A program made the translations under genes and the position numbers. A DNA stretch of 64,000 bases from Buddleja alternifolia (Eukaryota > Streptophyta > Magnoliopsida > Lamiales > Scrophulariaceae): assembly GCA_019426215.1 (NCBI GenBank), contig CM033395.1, positions 20,388,569 to 20,452,568 of the forward strand, given 5' to 3'. Each line of letters begins with the position of its first letter. The first letter of the stretch is position 1. Below are positions 46,368 to 58,529 of the stretch, in pieces. Below the pieces are notes generated by a model that was not told the origin of the DNA, did no database searches, and saw only the letters and a list, made by a program, of their open reading frames with translations.

Positions 46368-46716
46368 TTGGTTTTCGGTCAAAATTTTATTTTATTCTAA
46401 TTATTATTGTAATATATATAGGCTGTTAGATTTATATATTTCTTAGTTTTAAGTTTTATTGACTAGTTTGTGCATTGAAAAAAAAAAAAACACTGTTTTT
46501 CGAATTCGGCCGCGAACTCTATATCAATTTTGAAGGAAACCTCGTTTTAAAAACAACTCAGCATACTTTAGTATGCTGAGCACCAGCCTCTCGGGCCCAA
46601 ATTCCATCGTTTACTAGTTGTTTTTTTTGCGTTTTTGTGTTTTCAGTCGGTTTTTAAGTTTTATTTTTATTTGTTTTCGATATTTCTATACTTTACCTTG
46701 TTAGTTTTTACGTTTT
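46368..46716 (+). other. Leader of element I
   Basis: This is a non-coding leader between the PBS and the gag start. It contains a CTCAGCATACTTTAGTATGCTGAG near-palindrome (46557-46580), which could form a stable RNA hairpin ahead of gag. Confidence 0.6.
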
Positions 46717-49700
46717 ATGACCTCTAAGAGCCAGGAAATTGATCCAAAGATTGAAAGAACGTTCCACAGATTAAGAAGAGAGGCTAAACGGGCAATTGAA
46801 GAGCAAAACTCAATACCGAAAGAGTCAATCCCTTCTCCAAAGGGAAGCACCGAATCTCTGCACCTGTTTTCAAGTGATTCAGACGAAGAGGAAGTCATGG
46901 CAGCCAACAATAGGACTCTAAAGGAGTTGGCTGCTCCAAATTTTAATCAACAACCTTTATGCATTGAATACGCTACTTTAGATGTTGCTTTTGAATTGAA
47001 ATCTGGATTGATTCACTTATTACCTAAATTTCGTGGTCTTGCAGGAGAGGATCCAAATAAACATCTGAAGGAGTTCCATCTTGTTTGTTCAAGCATGAGA
47101 CCAACTGGAGTGTCCGAGGAGCAGATTAAATTGAGAGCTTTTCCATTCTCCTTAGCTGATGATGCAAAGGATTGGCTCTATTATTTACCATTGGGGACGA
47201 TAACAACATGGAATGAAGTGAAGAGGCTATTTTTGGAAAATTACTTCCCAGCTTCAAGGGCGGCCAACATAAGAAAAGAAATTTGTGGCATAAGGCAGTA
47301 CAATGAAGAGTCATTATACGAATACTGGGAGCGTTTTAAGAAGTTGTGTGCCAGCTGCCCCCACCACCAAATAAGTGAGCAATTGTTAATTCAATATTTT
47401 TATGAAGGCTTACTGTATATGGACAGGAACATGATTGATGCAGCGAGTGGAGGAGCGTTAGTAGATAAAACCCCCACAGCTGCCAGAAATTTGATTTCCA
47501 ATATGGCGGCAAATTCACAGCAATTTGGCATGAGGTTGGACCACACACCTAAAGCAGTTAATGAGGTAAGTACATCTAACCTTGAGCATCAAATTTCTGA
47601 GTTAACGTCATTAGTTCGTCAGATGGCGGTAGGAAATATGCAAGTAGCGAAGGTATGTGGTATTTGTTCAGTTACAGGACACCCCACTGATGCGTGTCCA
47701 ACATTTCAAGAAGAAACGAACCAGCAAGCCAATGCCATTGGAGGATTCCCAGGTCAGCAACAAAGAAAGTACGATCCTTATTCCAATTCATACAATCCAG
47801 GCTGGCGAGATCACCCCAATCTCAGTTATGGAAATCAAGTTGGACAAAATCGTTATCAAAATTCTTTCCAGCCTCGACAGTAACATCAAACGAATCAATC
47901 TTCAAATTCAGGTATGGCTTTAGATGAAATTGTTAAAGCTCTCGCTAACAATACCCAACAATTTCAACAGGAAACAAGAAACAGCATCCAAAATTTAGAG
48001 AAACAGATAAGTCAGTTAGCAACTTCGATGAGCAAGATGAAAGCTCAAGGTTCGGGCAAATTACCCTCCCAAACAATCATAAATCCTAGAGAGAATGCCA
48101 GTGTAGTAACTTTGCGGAGTGGAAAAGAAATTCAGAGCCCAACTCAAAGTGTGCCGGAAGAAGAAAAACCCACAGAAGCTAAAATTAGTCTCGAAGCTCC
48201 TAAGGTTAGTTTTCCTTCAAACATGCATAATTTCACTAACATTGTTCCTGTTTCCATCCCCTTTCCGAGCAGGTTAAGTAAATCCAAGAAACAAAATGAA
48301 GAGAAGGAGATATTGGAGACATTCAGGAAGGTAGCAGTAAACATTCCACTGCTTGATGCTATTAGTCAGATTCCGAGATATGCGAAATTTTTTAAGGAGC
48401 TATGCACCACGAAGAGGAAGCTACGAGGAGACGAAAAGATTAAAGTGGATGAAAATGTGTCTGCAATAATCCAGCGAAAACTGCCACCTAAGTGTAAGGA
48501 TCCAGGTACGTTTACTATCCCTTGTGTGATTGGTAATAATAGATTTGAACGTGCCATGTTAGATTTAGGTGCATCAATTAACGTCATGCCTTATTCAATT
48601 TATGCATCTCTTAATTTGGGTCCCTTGAAACAAACTGGTGTTATTATACAATTGGCGGATCGATCTAATGCATACCCCGAGGGGGTGCTTGAGGATGTGT
48701 TAGTGCAGGTGAATGAATTAATCTTTCCAGCTGATTTTTACGTTCTGAATATGGAAGATAATGGATCCCCAAATCCAGCCCCGATCCTCCTAGGACGCCC
48801 CTTCTTCAAAACAGCAAGAACAAAGATTGATGCTCATGATGGCACTTTGTCAATGGAGTTCGATGGGCAGATTGTCAAATTTAGCATATTCGAATCCATG
48901 AGGTATCCCCCTGATGTGAATTCAGTTTATTCTATTGATATTATTGATGTGTTAGCCCAGGAGGTTTTTGAGAAAAATCAAGTGGATGCATTAGAAGTAG
49001 TACTCAGTCATGGTTTATGGCAATTCGGGGAACATCTGAATTTTAGTGATGAAGTTGAAGAGATGATTATGGCTTTGCAGTCCTTACCACCAGCCCCTAG
49101 CAGGTATAATGTGTCAAAAATTGAATTATCATTTAATCACACAAAATTGCTGCCATCTGTGTTGCAGGCACCGAATTTAGAACTTAAGCCCTTACCCGAC
49201 CATCTGAAGTATGCGTACTTAGGGGAGACTGAGACCTTGCCAGTAATAATTGCAAAGAATCTGACTATGGTGCAAGAGGAAAGACTTGTTAGAATACTTT
49301 GAGATCATAAGACAGCAATTGGATGGACTATAGCAGACATCAAGGGAATTAGTCCTTCCATGTGCATGCACCGGATTTTGTTAGAGGATGACTCAAAACC
49401 AAGCAGAGAGGCTCAAAGGAGGTTGAATCCATTGATGATGGATGTAGTAAAGAAAGAAATCCTGAAGTTGTTGGATGCAGGAGTTATTTACCCAATTTCA
49501 GACAGCAAATGGGTCAGTCCTGTTCAGGTTGTACCAAAAAAATCTGGAGTGACGGTAGTGCAGAACCAGAATAATGAGCTAGTTCCTACGAGGATTCAAA
49601 ATGGGTGGCGTGTTTGCATTGATTACCGTAAGCTGAATGCAGCAACGAGAAAGGACCATTTTCCTTTACCTTTTATTGATCAAATGCTTGAACGATTAGC

Positions 49701-52079
49701 CGGTAAATCTCATTATTGTTTTCTTGATGGTTACTCAGGTTATAACCAGATTGTGATTGCTCCTGAAGACCAAGAGAAAACCACATTCACGTGTCCGTTT
49801 GGAACATTTGCTTATCGGAGGATGCCGTTTGGACTTTGCAATGCACCAGCCACTTTTCAGCGTTGCATGATAAGTATTTTCTCCGATTTAATCGAAAAGT
49901 ACATTGAAGTTTTTATGGACGATTTTACTGTGCATGGGGATTCATTTGATTCTTGTCTTGAAAATTTATCTCGTGTGCTTGATCGTTGCATTGACACAAA
50001 CCTTGTTTTGAATTTTGAAAAATGTTATTTTATGGTAGAACAAGGGATTGTATTAGGACATGTTATTTCATGTAGGGGTATTGAGGTAGATAAAGCTAAT
50101 GTAGATTTAATTGTGAACTTACCCTACCCCACATGTGTGAGGGATGTGCGATCTTTCCTTGGCCATGCAGGTTTTTATCGTAGATTCATCAAGGATTTTT
50201 CGAAGATTGCATTGCCTCTATCCAAGTTGCTACAACAAGATGTGATTTTTGAATTCACCCAAGACTGCAAGGATGCTTTTGATAAACTGAAATCAGCGTT
50301 AACCACTGCACCTTTGATGCAGCCACCAGATTGGTCTCTTCCATTTAAAATAATGTGTGATGCGAGTAATTATGCAATGGGAGCAGTTTTAGGACAACGA
50401 GTTGGCAAACAACCTCATGTGATCCATTATGCTTCCCGGACCCTTAACGCAGCTCAGTGCAATTATTCAACTACTGAAAAAGAACTTTTGTCTATTGTTT
50501 TTGCTTTAGATAAATTTCGTTCTTATCTACTTGGATCTAAAGTGATTGTATTTTCTGATCATGCAGCTTTAAGACATCTTTTGGCGAAGAAAGAATCAAA
50601 ACCGAGGTTAATGAGATGGATTCTTCTTCTTCTTCAAGAATTTGATTTGGAGATTAAAGATAAAAAGGGGCTGAAAATTTGGTGGCAGATCATTTGAGTC
50701 GATTAGTGCGAAAAGAAAATCTAGTGCCACTACAAGAATTCTTTCCGGATGAGCAATTGTTTGCTCTGCAAGGTATGGTTCCTTGGTATGCTGATTTAGT
50801 GAATTATTTAGTTTCTAGAACTTTACCTGATGATTTGAGTAGAGCTAAGAAAGATAAAATTAAGAGTGAGGCAAAATATTATGTGTGGGATGATCCATAC
50901 TTGTGGAAGTTTTGTTCCGATCGAATTATTAGGAGATGTGTGCCTGATTCTGAATTAGAGTCTGTCTTGAAATTTTGTCATGCTTATGCGTGTGGTGGTC
51001 ATTTTGGACCTAAGAGAACTGCAAGAAAAGTGTTAGATAGTGGTTTCTATTGGCCTACTTTATTCCGTGATGCTTATGTCATGTGTAAAAATTGTGAACA
51101 ATGTCAAAGGACTGGGAATTTAAGTCATAGGAATGAAATGCTTCAAACGCCCATACTTGTTTGTGAGATTTTTGATATATGGGGTATTGATTTTATGGGA
51201 CCTTTTCCTTCCTCCTTTGGTTTTGTTTATATCTTACTTGCGGTTGATTATGTTTCGAAGTGGGTGGAAGCTAAAGCCACCCAAACTGATGATTCTAAAG
51301 CTGTTGTAGGTTTTCTCAAGTCTAACATTTTTAGTAGGTTTGGCATACCAAAAGCGTTGATAAGTGATCAGGGGTCCCATTTTTGTAACCGAGCTGTGGA
51401 CACTTTGCTAAAAAAATATGGGGTGTTTCATAAGACATCCACACCTTATCACCCTCAGACAAATGGGCAGGCCGAGGTGTCCAATCGAGAAGTCAAGTCC
51501 ATCTTGGAAAAAACTGTAAATCCTAATCGAAAAGATTGGAGTCTTCGATTTGAAGATGCATTATGGGCGTACCGGACAGCCTATAAAACACCTATTGGGA
51601 TGTCTCCATATAGGTTAGTATTTGGTAAATCGTGTCATCTTCCGGTGGAATTGGAACACAAAGCGTTTTGGGCTGTAAAGAGTTGCAATTTAGATAGAGA
51701 TCAAACTGGTATACATAGGAAGTTGCAACTACAAGAGTTAGAGGAGATTCGCCTTGATGCTTATGAGAATTCCCGAATTTACAAGGAGAAGACCAAGGGG
51801 TTTCATGACAAGATGATCTCTAGGAAGGAATTTGTGATTGGACAAAAAGTGTTGCTTTACAACTCAAGACTCAAATTAATGCCTGGTAAGTTACGTTCTC
51901 GTTGGGTTGGACCTTTTGTTGTGATTAATGTATTTTCTTATGGTGCAGTAGAGATTCAAAGCTTAGAAACTAACAAATTGTTCAAGGTAAATGGACATAG
52001 ACTTAAACCTTTCTATGAAGGTTTTCAAGAGCATACAATTGAAGAAGTTTCATTGATCAATCCAACTTACTTGGATTAA
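46717..52079 (+). pseudogene. Athila-type gag-pol polyprotein, three lesions
   Basis: The start MTSKSQEIDPK follows the leader. Gag: Retrotrans_gag block at residues about 110-240 (LKEFHLVCSSMRPTG, DDAKDWLYYLP, LFLENYFPAS) and a zinc knuckle CGICSVTGHPTDAC. Protease: AMLDLGASINVMP (about 48555). [22 protein letters not shown] and active site FMDDF (about 49915). RNase [33 protein letters not shown]. Integrase: GGHFGP and CEQCQRTGN zinc residues, then IDFMGPF, SDQGSHF and [10 protein letters not shown] for the D,D,E triad. Lesions: TAA at 47881-47883, TGA at 49300-49302, and a one-base deletion near 50671-50674 that shifts integrase (50679-52079) into another frame. The frame is otherwise open throughout. 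Confidence 0.93.
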
Positions 52080-53296
52080 AAGGCTGCAAAGTCGAGCCAA
52101 CGACTTTAAAAAAAGGCGCTGCTTGGGAGGCAACCCAAGAGTGGCTGAACGACTATCATCAGATTTGCTTTCTTTTTCCCTATCTCTTTTAATTTCGTTT
52201 GTTCATTTTTTTTATTTATTTTTATTTATTTATTTTCATTCTGTGTTGCATTCAGGACAATGCAGATTTTAAGTGTGGGGGAGATGGTTAGTTATTTGTT
52301 TTATGAGTTAAAAAAAAATTCTTTATTGTGCAGTAAGGTAGTGAAAAATTATTTCCCTTCATCAGTGGTTGATTGAAAAATAGACTAGATTCAATAGAGA
52401 AGTTAAGTAGTGTTAAAATTGTTATAATTGTTGAAGTACAAACTTTCAGAGAAATTCGTGTAAATTTGTAATTTAGCATAACTTTGTATGTGACTTTTGA
52501 CTCACTGAAATTCCTTCAAATTCCTCAAGGTTAATCTGGTTGATAGTGATTTAAAGTAATAACGGATGAAATTCCTCGGTGTAAAGCTTGAGGCGTAAAC
52601 TATGTAATGTTGAAGATATAATATAGCGCCTGGGATTTTCTACACTGAAGGGATTAAGCCTGAGGAGTTTTCAAGCTTGATAACCTAAGACTATCTAGTC
52701 TGGGATCTATCGGCCCAAACCTGCTACTGTGTTGGAAATCTAATAGGGCTATTCAAACTATGTCCAGAATGAAATGATCCGCTTGTTGAGTAACCGGGTG
52801 CATTCATGAATAATGTTTGTATTCGCGTCAAAAGACAAGTTTGTGCTTAATAATAATATATTGCTCGTTTTAATTCATGCTTGAGGAAATATAAAGGGAT
52901 GATGTTGAGTTAAATGTTGCATTAATAGTATTGCGGTTACAAAATGAAGTGAATTCTTGAGAAGTTTGTGTGAATGCAAGAGTAATGGTGGACACATGAT
53001 TAACCTTTCTAGCGAATTTTGTTAATTTTTGGTTATGAATCGATGATGTTTGGAAATAAAATTTCATGAACTTGCTTGTTTGTACATTGAGAGATTGATT
53101 TTGTGGGTATATCTTCTGCAAACTCTCACGAGACTAAACTCGTCCACTAGGGGTAACCTAGGGGTTTAAAGGCTTGTTGCATATGCTAAATGCAACCGTG
53201 TTACCTACGAAAGTGGTTGGCTTTAGTTTTTTTTTTTTTTTCTAGTTTCTCTTTATCTTTGCCCGAGGACGTGCAAGAGCTAAGTGTGGGGGAATT
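52080..53296 (+). other. 3' untranslated region and PPT of element I
   Basis: The GGCGCTGCTTGGGAGGCAAC motif (52115-52134) followed by CCAAG, and a TTTTAAGTGTGGGGGAGATG segment (52267-52286), are typical of Athila/Tat elements downstream of integrase. A second GTGTGGGGGAATT at 53284-53296 directly precedes the 3' LTR and is the likely PPT. No env-like ORF is present. Confidence 0.75.
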
Positions 53297-54745
53297 TGAT
53301 AAGTGCAATATTTATATATTTTATTACCTCTATCTTTAGCATTTTATTGTGATTATATGGCCATTGGAACTGATTTTATCTCATTTTGTGATTTGGGCAA
53401 GAGTTGAAGTGCAAAATATCAATTTCAATCAAAATGACAGATTTGGCGATGTTTCGGAAATATTAATATATCTGGAGATGCAGACATTAGTTTCTATTGA
53501 ATTTTATCTAGTTGGAAAGCTAAGACAAAGGCCTATATTTCTTATGAAGAAGTCCAGACCCAGTTCGGAAGTTAAAGGGCTCGAAAGTGTTGAAGAATTT
53601 AATGAAGATTTCTATTCTGGACTGGACTGGAATGCGCAGCTTTGGTGAAAAATTCATAACTAGAGTTATGTGTCTTGGATTCAGTCAAGTCCAGTTGGAA
53701 ATGAAAGCTAACACATAAAGCTACAAATGTCTAGAAGGAGTCAAAGTCAGATTCGATGAATTAGAGGTGACAAATCAGAATGTAAAGGGAAGAATATATT
53801 CTCCATGCTTTGATGTTAAAGGCAAGAATATATTCTCCATGTCTTGATAAAGGAAGAGGGAATATATTCTCTCTATGATTATGTCATCTTTTCATTGCCT
53901 ATATATATGTCTTGCAAGAGTTGAAGAAGAACAACAAAAACAAGAAGAAAACAAAGAGAAGAGAGTTAGAAAAATAGTATTTTCAAGTTTTATGCTTACA
54001 ATTATGAGTAGCTAAGTTTTTCTTTCGATTCAAGGGAGTTCATTTTGATTCACATGCTGTGAGACACGGAGCTTCATCTATCTATCTACGGTTTGATTAT
54101 CTTTTGTTTCTTATTCTTAATGTTCATGCTTGTTTAGATAATAATCTAAGGTGCACATTAGTTGATTATCTATTTCAATCTATTGCTAACAAATCTTCAT
54201 AATCCGTAATTGTTATGTTTGATTTGTGCATGTAGCAATTAGGTTTTCATGATTAGGATCCCAATTTTCATTGATAACCTAAGGGAAACATTAGAGTAAA
54301 TTAAATAGTTGGCGCTTGCTTAAACTATTGTTTATCCTTAGTCGCTTCTAATTCGTTATGCTATTATTAACATGATTAGGATTGCTTAATACCGAGTCAG
54401 TTGATAATAAGAATTTAACCGGGTGCTGGGCTTTGGTTAATGATATACGGAAGTTAATAGGGATATAAATAGCTGGTTATTTATGTTCTTGGCTAAGTAA
54501 TCAAAGAATAGATAGTATTTTAGGTGTCTATGATCAACTTGAATTGAACAACGAACTATCCTTGAATCGATGCTTTACATTTATTGAACTTCCTATTTAA
54601 TTCCTGTCATTATTAATTCATCAAACAAACCTCCCCATTGAATATTATTTTGATCAACCAATCTCTAGGGTTCGACCTGGACTTACGAGTACTACAAATT
54701 CTTGTGAGAACAGTAATTATATTTTGGTGCATTCGACACGTACCA
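53297..54745 (+). repeat. 3' LTR of Athila-type element I
   Basis: TGATAAGTGC...GACACGTACCA, 1449 bp, with the same TATA-like site near 53898-53908. It is followed by TSD GGGTC. Confidence 0.93.
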
Positions 54746-54750
54746 GGGTC

Positions 54751-56241
54751 CATCTTGAAGAACTGTCTGTGTATGGTAACGTCTTCAGCAATGCTCTGAC
54801 CTTTTGAGCGTGCCTCTATTATAACTGGAACAAGAGTTGATGTTAGAACCTCTTTGGGAGCAGGTTCCTCAGTTTCAATTGCAGCAGATTTGGTGGCAAC
54901 ATCTTTGGCAATAGCCAAAACATCTGTTATCTCAACATCCAGATGGATGTCTGTTGATGCTTCAGCAGCAGCTGGAACTAAAGTTGTAGCACAAGAATTA
55001 TCCTCTATAAGAGCAGGATCTTCTACAGATGTAGGAATAGAAATGTTGTGGGAAGAAATAAACTTACCCTGAGAGCTCTGCTCAGCAGCAACTTCTTCAG
55101 CGCTTGGCTCGATAGTCTTAAGCTCTTCAGGAACAGGAGCAGCTTGGCGCTTGCTTGTCCTGGAACGCTTGAAAATCTTTTTAATGTTGACACCTTCAAC
55201 GACCTTCAGCGTTTGGGTGGGAGGAGCAACAATTGGTTCTTCAAAATCAATTTGTTTAATGATTCTTGCCAATTTCCTCCGCCTAACCAGAGGAATCTTG
55301 TCTTCCTCGTCTTCGTCTGTTTCCTCATCGTCCTTATGAGGAGACGGAATAGCTTGAGTCTTGGGCTTTCTGGGAGCCCTCTTCTTTGTAGCAGCCGGAC
55401 GCTTCACGGCTTCATCTTGAGTTAGACGCTCAGCTTCTTCGTCAGACGCTTCGCGTACCACTTGACGCTCAGACAGAGGTCTAGCAGGACCTCCAATTTT
55501 GGGTGGGTGGAAGAGATTGTTGATGATCCTCTTCCCGTAGAACTTTGATTTGACAAGAGTAATCCCAGCAAAGCTAACACATTCTGCTCTAAAAAGTAGG
55601 TCGTTGAGAATTACGCCGTATGGTTTGTTTGAAGCGGTCAGACAGTCTCTGAATCTGCCGAAGATATATTCACTCTAATTGATCTTAATATCCAGAAGTA
55701 TAGCAGTCATCATCTAGAACTACATTGGGTTCACTTTGTCAAAAGTACCCACTCTGCATTCAATGAACTTACTGCAGAAGTCAGCCAATAATCTGTGTCG
55801 AGCGACGATATCCTTTTTCTCGAAATGAGGCTTGTGAGGAACATTGTCATAAGCACTGATCTTTGTCCAGGTTTCTTCTAATTGTTCAGCAGTAACAGAG
55901 TCCAATGCCGCACCCTGATTCGGTAGTTTGAAGTTCTGGGCGATGGTGTCACCAGAGAGAACGAATTCTTTGGAATCCTTTTTGGATAGGGAAAAGAGGC
56001 AAGATTTAGACTTCTTGAACTTTGAGAGCTTGGCGTTTTTCCAAAAGAATTCAACTTCATCCAGAAACAGATAGGAGTATTTGGTGAGGAAGGTTTTCAG
56101 TCCCAATTCAGAAACGGGGTCCATGATCTCTGTCAGATCAACTTGAGTCTGTTCGTACAGAAATTTCCAGTCCACAACTAGGCCTTCAGTGACCATGATG
56201 GTGGGCTCGATAGAAGTAGCAGTAGATTTCTTAGGTGCCAT
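54751..56241 (-). pseudogene. Extra ORF of element G, N-terminal part
   Basis: This is the first segment of the long extra ORF. It starts MAPKKSTATSIEPTIMV at 56241 and contains TEIMDPVSELGLKTFLTKYS, FWKNAKLSKFKKSK, RHRLLADFCSKFIECRVGTF, and after two stops (about 55717-55725) ILLDIKINWSEYIFG and ITLVKSKFYGKRIIN. A charged, low-complexity region follows (EETDEDEEDKIPLVRRRKLA, about 55310-55260). The N-terminal half resembles the 'putative plant transposon protein'-type domain I recall from many plant retrotransposon-linked ORFs. It is cut at 54751 by the Athila-type element. Start choice: first ATG after a CT-rich leader and TATA box. Biochemical function is unknown. Confidence 0.65.
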
Positions 56242-57077
56242 TTTAGAGTTGTGAGAAAGATGAACAGAGATTGCTTTTACTTTGAGAGAGAGAGAGAGAT
56301 TGAGTCAAATTTGCAGAGAGTAAAAGTGAATAGTTCTTCTACAAGAATTATGTTTTAAATGACACAGTAGGATAATTTTGAAACTTGTGTTCTCTTGTCT
56401 CAGTAAGATGTAGACACATGAAAAGCTATTAAATCTTAGCCATGAATATTTTTAACTGCGGACGCGAATTTTGGGCAAGAGAGAGAAGTTACATTTGGTA
56501 ACTCCCATATATAAAGATTTGATGTCCGAGTTAAAATTTTGAAACGTTTGAAATTTTCAGAGTGTAATGCACGCACCTGATGATACATTGACACGTATAC
56601 AAACACGTGCTATCTCTGAACCGTCATTTTGAAAAGTGTTTGATTACCCGCCAGTTTGATGTGATAGAAGCGTGTAAATAGAGTACAAAATAGGCTTTTG
56701 AGTATATCCACTACTTCAAGAAGCGTGTAAAATTTAAGCATGAATTTTATAAATAATTTTGTATTAAGTGTTGAATGGAATATGTTCAACGCTTAACACA
56801 TACCACTTGTAAGATTTATGTTGACGCTTGAGATCAAAACCTTTTTATATTTGAGCGTCCAACATATTATGCATAAATAATTCTGAGAGTTGATGATCTA
56901 TGCGTATGGAAATTTTGATCATTGACGCTTGCAGATATGTTCAAGTCCAATTTTAAGGTTCCTCCTAAATTTGATAACTTGTAATAACTTTTTCAAAAAT
57001 ATTTTAGACATAAATAAAGTGGATTCCCCCTAAATTATATGTCTAATAAAATATGATGCGTGATGATTAAGCGTTTA
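56242..57077 (-). promoter_or_regulatory. Putative internal promoter and 5' leader of the element G extra ORF
   Basis: Read on the minus strand toward the ATG at 56241: a G-box CACGTG (56604-56609), a TATA box CTTTATATATGGG (56505-56517), and a CT-rich leader with a CTCTCTCTCTCTCTC run (about 56285-56300). The leader would be about 240 nt if transcription starts some 30 nt after the TATA box. Polypurine-like words (TTTAGGGGGAATCC near 57020-57036, AATTTAGGAGGAACC near 56960-56974) occur further upstream. No pol sequence is seen between here and the LTR of element J, so either G lacks pol or J's insertion separates it. Confidence 0.5.
56505..56517 (-). promoter_or_regulatory. TATA box upstream of the extra ORF
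   Basis: CTTTATATATGGG on the minus strand, about 265 nt before the ATG, is a strong match to plant TATA boxes. Confidence 0.5.
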
Positions 57078-57732
57078 TGTTAGGAAATTTCATGTTAGAT
57101 GTTTTGATGATGACAAGATAGGATTCATTGTTAGACCCCAAATAAAATGTAAGTTTATGCTTTCCTTAGATTATTGTTTAAGCGTTTGAAAGTTTGTAGT
57201 TTTGTTTAGGCTTGTAATTTTTTATCTTTGTAGATTTTAGACTAAGTCTTAGTAACTGAATCGCTAGTAGAATTCTAGTTGAGTCTATTAGAGAAGAAGT
57301 TGAAGACCAGCGTCTGAAGTCAACCAGAGATGAATATTTGTCTCTTAGCGTCCGTCAAACGCTAAAGGAATCTATTTCAGGATACATGGATCAAGCGCTC
57401 AAATTTTCTCAAGCGATGGATGTAAGATTCACCTGAAATAAATCCTCAAGTCATGAAGGACTTAAATGCAATCATTCAACGAACATTTATTTCCAACGGG
57501 AAATAAATTCAAATGCATTAAATGCCTGATAAGAGCATTAAATATGATAAGCTACTATGACTTGTGGACAAGCCACCTTTTGACCAGACTGTCAGAAATT
57601 TCAGAGTTTTAGCTGCTCCCGTCCAATCGGATTCAGCAAATTTTCAGGAATGTCAGACTTTAAATATGATCACGCGCCACGTGAAAGGCACGCTTCTACA
57701 TGTGTCCAACGGACAGATCCCAAGAAATTTCC

Positions 57733-57740
57733 TATAAATA
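57733..57740 (+). promoter_or_regulatory. TATA box of LTR J
   Basis: TATAAATA, followed by an ACC context, is a strong plant TATA box; expected start of the R region about 30 nt downstream. Confidence 0.65.
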
Positions 57741-58509
57741 CCTTGCTCCAGAAAAACCCAATAAAAAAAACAACAAGAATATACGAGAAATTATTGCCAA
57801 AAATCTTACGTACATTCTTTTTGGAAAAAGCTTAGAAACCCCATAGCCAAAACCTTTCAAGCTTTCTATCTACATTTCAGACAGTCACAAATATCTCAAA
57901 TATCTTCCAAAAAAGAAATTCAAACTCCAACTGAGATATTCCAAGTTGTTTGATCTTCTCTAAAACAAACAAACCCTAGTGACAAACCCCAACCTTTCAT
58001 CTGAGTGAGAAAAGTTGTTGAAACCTTTCAGGCAGTATTTCTGAGTGAGAGAAGCTTGAAGAAGACGATCTTCATTGGTGCTGAAGTCTGTGTGATCAAG
58101 AAGCCCAAGATCATTTTCATCCTTTACTATTTTGTAGAAGTTTCTGTGTGATTCTTTGATAATCATCATAGTAAATTCCTCCAAGTGAAATAGGAGAAGA
58201 AGGATGTAGCTGGGATTACATCACCCAGTGAACCTTATAATTTATTGTGTCATTTATATTTTATTGTCTTATATTCATCACATTATATTATTCTGAAAAA
58301 GACAAATAAAATTGCAAAGCGATTAAATTATCTAAAAGAACGCTAAAAATCATTTCCGCTGTGCTAACCCTGATTAAGCGATCTAAAACGTTGCCCTACT
58401 TTGGTAAACTGCTGAAATCACTAAGTCTAAGTTAATTACTCTGAAGCGTCTGACCCAAGCGCTCAGCTTTCCAAGCGTTCAAATTTCTAAAGTGATACGA
58501 AAATTTTTG

Positions 58510-58529
58510 TGAAGTCGAAAAAGACTTCA
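58510..58529 (+). repeat. Conserved U5 hairpin of SIRE-like LTRs
   Basis: TGAAGTCGAAAAAGACTTCA has 7-bp arms and a 6-nt loop. The identical 20-mer (reverse complement) is at 39383-39402 in LTR G, although the two LTRs are otherwise diverged. It lies about 80 nt before the PBS, in the transcribed U5. Confidence 0.75.

Larger units (their letters stand above)
44896..54745 (+). mobile_element. Athila-type Ty3/gypsy retrotransposon I, nearly intact
   Basis: The 9850-bp element has two 1449-bp LTRs (44896-46344 and 53297-54745), a tRNA-Asp-type PBS, gag-protease-RT-RNase H-integrase in one long frame, and a PPT. The perfect TSD is GGGTC (44891-44895 and 54746-54750). The LTRs differ at about 11 positions (eye count), including the first base of the 5' LTR (A instead of T). 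Gag-pol has two in-frame stops and one single-base deletion. There is no env-like ORF in the 1.2 kb after integrase. It inserted into the extra ORF of element G. Confidence 0.93.

Noticed and set aside
44948..53648. Two 99-aa ORFs of nearly identical sequence (44948-45247 and 53349-53648) that could suggest a duplicated gene
   Set aside because: They are the same stretch of the two LTRs of the Athila-type element. The similarity is explained by LTR identity and the frames have no protein-like features.
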